From contig NZ_BOOK01000050.1 of the NCBI RefSeq assembly GCF_016863195.1, positions 1 to 64,000 of the forward strand: a stretch of 64,000 nt of DNA. Direction: 5' to 3'. The DNA is from Paraplanobispora takensis (lineage in GTDB: Bacteria > Actinomycetota > Actinomycetes > Streptosporangiales > Streptosporangiaceae). The notes below the pieces were generated by a model. That model saw nothing but the letters and a program-made list of their open reading frames with translations, did no database searches and had not been told where the DNA came from. Numbering within the stretch: the first letter of the stretch is position 1; the number at the start of each line of letters is the position of its first letter. Of this stretch, positions 26,879-34,130 are shown piece by piece. The translations under genes were made by a program, and so were the position numbers.

Positions 26879-26913
26879 CTGACCCCGGCCCCGGATCCCG
26901 CGGCCGGGGTCAG
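26879..26913 (+). terminator. Strong hairpin terminator after exported-peptide gene
   Basis: CTGACCCCGGCC pairs perfectly over 12 bases with GGCCGGGGTCAG around an 11-base loop. It separates the peptide gene from the lanL promoter region. Confidence 0.8.
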
Positions 26914-26968
26914 TCGCGTGCGGCTCCGTGATCGCCGGCTCCCCGTCCGGGCCACGGTTCCCGGTGGT

Positions 26969-27020
26969 TCCAAGCGCTTCCAAGCGGCTCCAAGCAGCTC
27001 GCGGAAAAGCTCCTCCAAGC
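26969..27020 (+). promoter_or_regulatory. TCCAAGC repeat cluster upstream of lanL
   Basis: TCCAAGC occurs at 26969, 26979 and 26989 with a 10-bp period and again at 27014. The same heptamer forms an 11-bp repeat before the exported-peptide gene. Helically phased direct repeats next to a SARP gene are the expected binding arrangement for that regulator family. Confidence 0.6.
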
Positions 27021-27193
27021 CGCTCGCAAACGCTGTCGGAGAGCATCCCCGCAGCGTGGATCCGTTCGGCGGGTTCCCGGTGGGGTGCGAGGACGGGCGG
27101 GATCTTTCCGCCACGGGGCGCCCGCCGGTCCCCGTCCGCCCGGACCCCGCACGGATCGTCGGGCGAGGGTGAGGGGGCTGGAGAGGCGTGGCT

Positions 27194-30091
27194 GTGCGGA
27201 GTACGGATGAGGTCGGGCGTCCGGACGGGGATCGCCATCTGCTGGAGGACATCGCCAGGGCGACCCTCGGGCGGGTGGCGGGCCGGGCTTCGGACGTTGC
27301 GGACGCCGGCGCGGAGCCCGCCGCGGGAGGCCCCGTCCCCTCCGCCGGACGGCTCCTGCCCGGCTGGGAGATCCACCCCGGTACGCCGTGGACCTACGCG
27401 GCTCCGGCTGATTCGGTACGGCGCGCCCAGGGCTGGAAGCTCCACGTGTCGGCGACGCCGTTGTCGGCCCCCGTGGTGCTGGCGCGGGTGGCGGAGGTGC
27501 TGGGCCGCCGCCGCTGCCCGTTCAAGTTCGCCGCCACGCTCGGCGAGACGGGCGCCCTCCTGTCACGTGAGAGGGACCGCGGATCCGTCGGCAAGTTCGT
27601 CACGGTCTATCCGCCCGACGACGAGACCGCCGTGGCGATCGCCGGGGAACTGCACCTGGCCACCTCCGGCCTGCCCGGCCCGCCGATCCTGTCCGACCGC
27701 GCCTACCTGCCCGGCAGCCTGGTGCACTACCGCTTCGGGGTGTTCTCCGCCCCCGGCGAACTGGACAACGACGGAACCTACACCTCGCGGCTGACCGCGC
27801 CCGACGGCACCAGGGTGACCGACGAGCGCAAGGCGTGGTACTCCCCTCCGGAGTGGGCGCGGTGCCCGTTCGAGTCCGGCCGGGCGCCGGCCCGGACCAC
27901 CGCGCCGGAGGCGGTGTTGCTGGGCGGCCGGTTCGTGGTGCGCCAGGCCGTCCGGCACGGCGCCAAGGGAGGGGTCTTCCTGGCCGAGGACCGGCAGACC
28001 GGCGGTCAGGTGGTGGTCAAGCACGCCCGCCCGCACCTGGGCGCAGGCCTGCACGGGCGGGACGGGCGCGACCGGCTCCGCCACGAGGCGCGCATGCTCG
28101 ACCTGTTCGCCCCGCTGGGCGTCACGGCGCGCAAGGTGGAGTTGTTCGAGCAGGACGACAACCTCTTCCTCGCCCAGGAGCGCCTCTCCGGGAGCGTGCT
28201 CACCGAATGGGCCGGCAGGCGACGCTTCTCCCCGCCGGACCCGGATCGCCACGCCGCGGTGATGGGACTGGCCCGGCGGCTGGCCGCCCTGGTCGCCGTG
28301 GTGCACGGCCGGGGATACGTGCTGCGGGACCTGACGCCGAACAACGTCATCGTCACCGGCGACGACTGCCTGCTGATCGACCTGGAGACGGCCGCGGTGC
28401 CCGGCACGCCGGTGGTGAGGGCGTTCACCCCCGGTTACGCTCCGCCCGAACAGGTCCGGGGCGCCGAGTACGGCCCCGCGCCCGGCCCGGAGGCCGACCT
28501 GTTCGCGCTCGGGGCGACGCTGTTCTTCACGGCCACCGACTGCCAGCCGGTGCTGGCGGAGGACCTGCCCGCCGGGACGCGGTCGTGGGACGCGCGGCTG
28601 GGCACGCTGGTGAGCGTCGCCACCGCGGGCGATCCGGTGGCGACGGCGCTGGTCCCGCTCTTCCTCGGTCTGATGAGGCAGGAGCCCGGACGGCGCTGGG
28701 ACCTGGAGCGGGTACGGGCGTTCCTGGACGGCCTGGCCGCCGTACCGCTCCCGCCCGCGGCCCGCGCCGGGACTCCGAACGGCTACCGGCTGGGCACGGC
28801 CGAGCAGGATCGCCTGCTCGGCGACGGGCTCGCCCACATCCTGCGGACGATCTCCCCGGCCGCGGTCGCCGACCCGGAGGCGCGCGCCGCGCTGTGGCCC
28901 CTCAAGGGGGCGAACGGATACGGGGCGACCACCGATCCGTGCGCCGTGCAGTACGGATCGGCCGGGGTGCTCACCCTGCTCGCCTCACTGGCGGGGCACG
29001 AGCCCGCCACGGCCTCCGCCCGGCCGGCGCGGACGGAACCGCCGGGGCCGCACGCCGGGCTGCCGGCGGGGCTGAGGGACGCGGCGGGCTGGACGGCGCG
29101 CCGCCTCGCCGGTGAGCACCGGCCCTCTCCGGGACTGTACTTCGGCCGCGCCGGGATCGCCTGGGGCCTGTACGAGGCCGGCCGCGCGCTCGGCGACGAC
29201 GCTCTGTGCGCCACCGGCACCGGCCTCGCACTGGGTCTGCCGACGAACTGGCCGAACCCGGACGTGTGCCACGGCCTGGCCGGAACGGGGCTGGCCCTGC
29301 TGCATTTCTGGTACGCCACCGGGGAGGTCCGCTTCCGCGAGCGGGCCGGAGAATGCGCCGACGCGCTGATGAAGGCCGCCCGGCGCACCCCGGAGACGGT
29401 GCTGTGGCCGATTCCCGAGGACTTCGACTCCGGGCTGGCGGGCGTGGTGCACTACGGCTTCGCCCACGGCGTCGCCGGGGTCGGCGCCTTCCTGCTGGCC
29501 GCGGGCGCCGTTCTGGGTCGCGAGGACTGCCTGGAGACGGCCGTGGCGGCCGGGGAGACCCTGCTGGCCGCGGCCGACCGCCAGGGCGACGCCCTCTGGT
29601 GGCCGGGCGCCCCCGGCGGACAGGACAGGCTCCCGCACTGGTGCAGCGGTTCCTCGGGGGTGGGCACGTTCCTGATCCGCCTGTACGCGGCCACCGGTGA
29701 CCGGCGTCTCCTGGACGCCGCCAGGGGCGCCGCGGTCGCCGTGCACGCGCACCGCCTGAGCTCGGGGACGGCGGCCTGCCACGGGCTCGCCGGAGACGGG
29801 CAGTTCCTCCTCGACATGGCCGACGTCCTGGGCGAGCCGGTCTACCACGAGCTGGCCGGGGAACTGGCCGGGTGCCTGTGGGCGCGCGCCGTCGTCCGCG
29901 ACGGGTTGCTGGTGGTCCCGGACGAGAGCACGACCGAGGTGACCGTCGGCTGGAACACCGGCCTGGCCGGTGTGCTGGACTTCCTGCACCGGCTGCGCCA
30001 CGGCGGGCCGCGCCCCTGGATGGCCGACCCGCCCGGGGACGGCCCGCCGGACCCGGCGGACGCCGGCGCGGCGCGGCGGGCGGGGACGTGA
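27194..30091 (+). CDS. lanL: Class IV-like lanthipeptide synthetase LanL
   Basis: A 965-residue three-domain synthetase. The N-terminal phosphoSer/Thr lyase region (~60-200) has the shared LanKC/LanL stretch WKLHVSATPLSAPVVL. A protein-kinase domain (~230-500) has Lys276 (VVVKHAR), the catalytic loop LRDLTPNNV and the metal Asp in LIDLETA. The C-terminal LanC domain keeps the zinc ligands: Cys817 (HWCSGSSGVG) and Cys862-His863 (ACHGLAGDG). Class III LanKC enzymes lack these, so this is class IV. GTG 27194 has GGAGAGG seven bases upstream; GTG 27188 is too close to it. Its stop overlaps the peptidase ATG (TGATG). Confidence 0.9.
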   Translation: MRSTDEVGRPDGDRHLLEDIARATLGRVAGRASDVADAGAEPAAGGPVPSAGRLLPGWEIHPGTPWTYAAPADSVRRAQGWKLHVSATPLSAPVVLARVAEVLGRRRCPFKFAATLGETGALLSRERDRGSVGKFVTVYPPDDETAVAIAGELHLATSGLPGPPILSDRAYLPGSLVHYRFGVFSAPGELDNDGTYTSRLTAPDGTRVTDERKAWYSPPEWARCPFESGRAPARTTAPEAVLLGGRFVVRQAVRHGAKGGVFLAEDRQTGGQVVVKHARPHLGAGLHGRDGRDRLRHEARMLDLFAPLGVTARKVELFEQDDNLFLAQERLSGSVLTEWAGRRRFSPPDPDRHAAVMGLARRLAALVAVVHGRGYVLRDLTPNNVIVTGDDCLLIDLETAAVPGTPVVRAFTPGYAPPEQVRGAEYGPAPGPEADLFALGATLFFTATDCQPVLAEDLPAGTRSWDARLGTLVSVATAGDPVATALVPLFLGLMRQEPGRRWDLERVRAFLDGLAAVPLPPAARAGTPNGYRLGTAEQDRLLGDGLAHILRTISPAAVADPEARAALWPLKGANGYGATTDPCAVQYGSAGVLTLLASLAGHEPATASARPARTEPPGPHAGLPAGLRDAAGWTARRLAGEHRPSPGLYFGRAGIAWGLYEAGRALGDDALCATGTGLALGLPTNWPNPDVCHGLAGTGLALLHFWYATGEVRFRERAGECADALMKAARRTPETVLWPIPEDFDSGLAGVVHYGFAHGVAGVGAFLLAAGAVLGREDCLETAVAAGETLLAAADRQGDALWWPGAPGGQDRLPHWCSGSSGVGTFLIRLYAATGDRRLLDAARGAAVAVHAHRLSSGTAACHGLAGDGQFLLDMADVLGEPVYHELAGELAGCLWARAVVRDGLLVVPDESTTEVTVGWNTGLAGVLDFLHRLRHGGPRPWMADPPGDGPPDPADAGAARRAGT

Positions 30092-31917
30092 TGAACCGGG
30101 TCGTCGCCGGGACCGGGCGAGGGGTCCTCCAGGACGTCCGGCGCAGCGGCTTCTGCTTCTCCGGGGGCGGGCGGTACGCCGCCTGCCTGGTGCGCCGCGG
30201 CCACCGCCTGGCCCCGGAGCTGTGGGACCTCACGGGGGACGGCCCGCGCGCCCGGACCCTGCACGGCTCCGGCGCAGAGAGCCCGCAGACCTCACTCGTC
30301 GCCACCGACGACGGCCGCGTGCTGCTGTGCCGTCCGGACGGCGGTGTGCACCGGCTCCTGCTCGCCGTCCCCTCCCGGGACGGCGACGCCCCGGCCCAGG
30401 AGCACCGGCTGGCCACCTTCGGCGGTCCCGCCCTGCGGCTCATCGCCGGCCCGGTACCCGCAACCGCCGCCCTGGCCTTCGAGTCCGGCGCGGACCGGAC
30501 GACCACGGTCTGGCGGCTGTCCGGACGGGACGAGCCACCCGAGCGGATCGCCGAGCTCCCCGTCCTGGTCAGCGGAGGGATCTGGCTCGACGGGACCGGC
30601 GACCGCCTCGCTCTGGCCTCCGGCCGGGCCGGGACGGGGGGCACCGTGGTGCTGGACCTCGCACGCGGCGTCCTGACCCCTCCGGACGGCCTGGCCGATG
30701 ACGAGCACCTGCTGCTGGCGGCCCCCCGCACCGGGGTGCTGCTCACCGCCGCACGCCGCGACGGCGCCTACCGGCTGGGCGTCCGGCGCCGCGGCGACGA
30801 GGGGCCCACCGTCTTCCCCGACCGGCTGAACGCGATCGAGGGCGGCGTGACCCCGCTGGCCCTGGACCCCGCCGGACGGCACCTGGCGCTGGCGGTCACC
30901 CGCGGCGCCCGCTCCCACCTGCTCCTGCACGACCTGGCGCAGGACGCCTGCCGGGAGGCCGGCCTCCCGGCAGGCGTGCTGTACCGCAGGGCCCACTGGG
31001 GTGACGCCGGGCTCCACCTCGTCCACAGCACGCCCGACCACCCGCCCGGCCCGATCACCGTGCTCCGGCCGTCCAGGTCGCGTGAGGCCCGGCACCTCTC
31101 CCGTCCACGGCCGGCGCAGCCCTCCGTGCGCGCCTACGACGGTCCGGCGGGAGACATCGAGGCCGTCGTGTACGGCGACCCCGGCACCGCCCGCCAGGTG
31201 GTGCTCGCGCTGCACGGCGGCCCCGAGTCCTCCTGGCGGCTCGGCTTCGAGCCGCTGTTCCGGCGCCTGGCCGCTGCGGGGATCGCCGTGGTCGCGCCCA
31301 ACCAGCGGGGCAGCACCGGATACGGCGCGGCGCACCGCGACGCCGTCCACGGCGCCTGGGGCGGCCCCGACCTGGACGACGTCCTGCATCTGGGCCGCAC
31401 CCTGTCCGCCGCGCGCGGGCCGGGCCGCGGGCGGCCGATGCTGTACGGCCCCAGCTACGGCGCCTACCTGGCGTTGCTGGCCGCCGCCGCCCGGCCCGGA
31501 CTGTGGGCGCGCGCCGCGGTCGTCGCCCCGTTCCTGTCCGGGCGGCGCCTGCACGACGACGGGCCGCCCGCGGTACGCAACCTGATCGACCGGCTCGGCG
31601 GCCGGGAGGAGATCGACGACGACCTCGGCCCCCGCGACCTGCTGAGGCTGGCCGGCCGGATGCGGCTGCCCCTGCTCATCGTCCACGGTGACCGGGATCC
31701 GGTCATCCCTGTCTCCCACTCCCGGCGCCTGCGCGACCGGCTGCGCGGGAGCGGGCACCGCGACGGAGCCCGCCTGACCTACCTGGAGGTCGCCGGCGCC
31801 AGCCACGATCCGCTGTCCGAGGCCGGCGGGCACCTCCTCCTCGACCGCGTCGTCGGCTTCCTCAGCGAGGGAGCCGACCGCCCCCGGCCGCCGTGCGATC
31901 GGCACGGCCCTCCGTAG
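30091..31917 (+). CDS. S9 prolyl-oligopeptidase-family peptidase, probable leader protease
   Basis: A 608-residue serine peptidase. The N-terminal ~350 residues form a beta-propeller-like region. The C-terminal alpha/beta hydrolase has Ser455 in GPSYGAYLA, Asp536 in HGDRDPVIP and His572 in GASHDPLS. It has no signal peptide, so it is cytoplasmic. It is coupled to lanL by a TGATG overlap and followed by the precursor gene. Prolyl oligopeptidases such as FlaP remove leaders in class III systems. The precursor here has exactly one proline, at residue 12 in the leader, which suggests the same use followed by trimming. Confidence 0.87.
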   Translation: MNRVVAGTGRGVLQDVRRSGFCFSGGGRYAACLVRRGHRLAPELWDLTGDGPRARTLHGSGAESPQTSLVATDDGRVLLCRPDGGVHRLLLAVPSRDGDAPAQEHRLATFGGPALRLIAGPVPATAALAFESGADRTTTVWRLSGRDEPPERIAELPVLVSGGIWLDGTGDRLALASGRAGTGGTVVLDLARGVLTPPDGLADDEHLLLAAPRTGVLLTAARRDGAYRLGVRRRGDEGPTVFPDRLNAIEGGVTPLALDPAGRHLALAVTRGARSHLLLHDLAQDACREAGLPAGVLYRRAHWGDAGLHLVHSTPDHPPGPITVLRPSRSREARHLSRPRPAQPSVRAYDGPAGDIEAVVYGDPGTARQVVLALHGGPESSWRLGFEPLFRRLAAAGIAVVAPNQRGSTGYGAAHRDAVHGAWGGPDLDDVLHLGRTLSAARGPGRGRPMLYGPSYGAYLALLAAAARPGLWARAAVVAPFLSGRRLHDDGPPAVRNLIDRLGGREEIDDDLGPRDLLRLAGRMRLPLLIVHGDRDPVIPVSHSRRLRDRLRGSGHRDGARLTYLEVAGASHDPLSEAGGHLLLDRVVGFLSEGADRPRPPCDRHGPP

Positions 31918-31995
31918 ACCTCCGGCGAGCCCGGGCGGACACGCGCCGGGGCCTCGCCGGTGGCCGGTCGCGTCCCTGTCCGGACGTGACCGGCG

Positions 31996-32015
31996 GTCAC
32001 CCCGAACGGGGTGAC
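31996..32015 (+). promoter_or_regulatory. Hairpin in the leader of lanA
   Basis: GTCACCCC pairs perfectly with GGGGTGAC around a GAAC tetraloop, 38 bases before the precursor ATG. It may stabilise or separate the lanA message, or attenuate read-through from the peptidase gene. Confidence 0.55.
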
Positions 32016-32052
32016 GCCCTCGTAAGAAACCCGCAAGGAGAAAGGAACCGCG

Positions 32053-32187
32053 ATGGAACTCGACATCAACGCCCTGGAGATGCTCCCCGCGATCGAGGAG
32101 ACCCAGCTGCGCGACTGCAACTCCACCTGCGAGATCAACATCCGTACCTGTTACAACAGCTGCAACGGCTCCGGGTACACGTACTGA
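32053..32187 (+). CDS. lanA: Lanthipeptide precursor peptide
   Basis: A 44-residue peptide. The leader (MELDINALEMLPAIEETQL, 1-19) is acidic and amphipathic with a single Pro12. The C-terminal core has four cysteines at 22, 26, 33 and 37 in two C-x3-C units (CNSTC and CYNSC), with Ser24, Thr25, Thr32, Ser36, Ser40 and Thr43 available for dehydration. Strong ribosome binding sequences precede ATG 32053 (AAGGAGAAAGGAA). Its position between the peptidase and two exporter genes, downstream of lanL, identifies it as the substrate. The four Cys allow up to four rings. A hairpin on each side suggests separate control of its abundance. Confidence 0.87.
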   Translation: MELDINALEMLPAIEETQLRDCNSTCEINIRTCYNSCNGSGYTY

Positions 32188-32275
32188 TCCCCGCAGTTCC
32201 CGCCCGGGGACCGCGGGTGAGCGCCGGCGGGCGTTCACCCGCGGCGTGACGGGCCGGGCTCCCGGTAGACCTTCC

Positions 32276-32304
32276 GGCGGAGCGGGGCGGGTTCCCGCTC
32301 CGCC
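32276..32304 (+). terminator. Hairpin between precursor and exporter genes
   Basis: GGCGGAGCGGG pairs perfectly with CCCGCTCCGCC around a 7-base loop, without a T-run. Placed 89 bases after the precursor stop, it is suited to partial termination, giving more precursor than transporter mRNA. Confidence 0.65.
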
Positions 32305-32360
32305 CCGCCGGAGGCGCGGGGCCGCCGTCCCGATGGATCCACCACGCAGAGAGGGAGACG

Positions 32361-34130
32361 ATGCCAGATCCCGTGCCGGGCCCGTCGCACGAGCGGGCGA
32401 CACGCGAACACGGTGACCGCCTGCTCGTCTCCCTCGCGCGCGGTTCCCGGGCGCCGCTGGCGGTGGTCGCCGCCGCCTCCCTCGCCTCCTGCGCCGCCGT
32501 GCTGGTCCTGCCCGCCGTACTGGCCGCCGCGGTGGACGAGGCCCTCACCGGCCACGGACCGCCGACCGCCACGGTGTGCCTGATCCTGGTGCTGGCCCTC
32601 ACGGCGTGCGCCGAGATCGCCGGCATGATGGCCGGGGCCGCCGCCACCGCCTCCGCCACGTCGTCCCTGCGGGTGCGGCTCACCGCCCACCTGCTCTCGC
32701 TCGACATCGCCGAGGCCCGCCGGTCACCGACCGGTGAGCTGGTCAACCGGCTGGTGAGCAACACCGCGACCGCCGGACGCGTCCCGGTGACGCTGGTGGG
32801 CATCGCGACCGGACTGATCACCTCCGTCGGCGGCGTCGTCGCCCTGTTCGTGATCGACTGGCGGGTGGGGCTCACCTTCGTGGCCGGCGCCCCCGCCGCG
32901 GTCGCCCTCCTCCGCGTGTTCGTCGAGCGGGTCTCGGGCCTGTACGACGACTACCAGGGGGCGCAGGGCCGGTTGGCCGCCCGCCTGACCGACGCCCTGG
33001 CCGGCATCCGCACGGTGCGGGCCTCGGGCAGTGCCGAGCGTGAGATCACCCGGATCCTCGCCCCGCTGCCGGAGCTGTCCGGCTCCGGGCACGCCCTGTG
33101 GCGGGCGCAGGCCCGCAGCGTGTGGAAGATCGCCCTGCTGCTGCCGCTCATCGAGGTGGCGGTGCTCGGAGCCGCCGGGCTGGGCGTCGCCGACGGCCGC
33201 CTGGAGCCGGGGCAGCTGCTGGCCGCGGCCGGATACACCGCGCTGGGCCTGTCCTTCGTCGACCAGACCGACGCGCTGATGGCCCTGGCGCACTCCCGCT
33301 CGGCGGCCCGGCGGATCTGCGAGGTGCTCGGCCTGCCCGTTCCCTCCGCCGGCACCCGCCCGCCGGCCGAGGGCCCCGGTGCGCTCTCCTTCCGCGGTGT
33401 CACGGTGGTGCGGGAGAACACCGCACCGGTGGAGGACGTGGATCTGGAGGTCCCCGCCGGGTCGCTGACCGCCGTCGTGGGCCGCTCCGGCGCCGGTAAG
33501 AGCACACTGGCCCTGCTGGCCGGACGGTTGACGGATCCCGACCGGGGCGAGGTGCTGCTCGACGGACGCCCGCTGCGGGAGATCGACCCGGACGCGCTGC
33601 GCGGTGCCGTCGCCTACGCCTTCGAACGTCCGGTGCTGCTCGGCGGCGATCTGGCCGAGGCCGTCTCCTACGGCCTGCCCGCGGTCGACCGGGAGGCCGT
33701 CCGGGAGGCGGCGCGCGCCGCGCACGTCGACGACGTGATCGGCCGCCTCCCGGAGGGATACGGCACCCCGGCCGACACCGCCCCGCTGTCCGGCGGCGAA
33801 CTCCAGCGGCTGGGGCTGGCCCGCGCGCTGGTCCGGCGGGCGCGCCTGACCGTTCTCGACGACGCCACCTCCGGCCTCGACACCGCCACGGAGGCCCAGG
33901 TCACCCGCACCCTGCTGGAGGGGATGCGCGGGCGCACCCGGCTGGTCATAGCCCACCGCGTCGCCACCGCCGCCCGCGCCGACCTGGTGGTCTGGATGGA
34001 GGACGGGCGGATACGGGCCCGCGGCACCCATCGCGGGCTCTGGCGGGACCCGGCCTACCGGGCCCTGTTCGCCGCCGCGGGCGAGGCGTCCCCGCAGGAT
34101 CAGGAGGACCCGTGCCCGGCCCGTCCGTGA
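32361..34130 (+). CDS. ABC exporter half-transporter (permease-ATPase), first
   Basis: A 589-residue fused ABC exporter half. Six membrane helices (~30-300) are followed by an ATPase with Walker A GRSGAGKST (~374), signature LSGGE (~476) and Walker B LTVLDDATSG. There is no N-terminal C39 peptidase domain, so it does not cut the leader itself; that fits the S9 peptidase upstream. AGGGAGACG precedes ATG 32361. It overlaps the next half-transporter by 19 bases and probably forms a heterodimer with it to export the lanthipeptide. Confidence 0.88.
   Translation: MPDPVPGPSHERATREHGDRLLVSLARGSRAPLAVVAAASLASCAAVLVLPAVLAAAVDEALTGHGPPTATVCLILVLALTACAEIAGMMAGAAATASATSSLRVRLTAHLLSLDIAEARRSPTGELVNRLVSNTATAGRVPVTLVGIATGLITSVGGVVALFVIDWRVGLTFVAGAPAAVALLRVFVERVSGLYDDYQGAQGRLAARLTDALAGIRTVRASGSAEREITRILAPLPELSGSGHALWRAQARSVWKIALLLPLIEVAVLGAAGLGVADGRLEPGQLLAAAGYTALGLSFVDQTDALMALAHSRSAARRICEVLGLPVPSAGTRPPAEGPGALSFRGVTVVRENTAPVEDVDLEVPAGSLTAVVGRSGAGKSTLALLAGRLTDPDRGEVLLDGRPLREIDPDALRGAVAYAFERPVLLGGDLAEAVSYGLPAVDREAVREAARAAHVDDVIGRLPEGYGTPADTAPLSGGELQRLGLARALVRRARLTVLDDATSGLDTATEAQVTRTLLEGMRGRTRLVIAHRVATAARADLVVWMEDGRIRARGTHRGLWRDPAYRALFAAAGEASPQDQEDPCPARP

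Larger units (their letters stand above)
26851..27187 (+). other. lanL promoter region
   Basis: About 340 bases without a gene. It begins with the terminator of the preceding gene, then carries four copies of TCCAAGC (26969-27020), and ends with GGAGAGG before lanL. No coding frame here has a plausible start and ribosome binding site. Confidence 0.65.

Noticed and set aside
27194-30091. Class III LanKC (labyrinthopeptin-type) assignment
   Set aside because: The cyclase domain retains Cys, Cys-His zinc ligands, which class III lacks.
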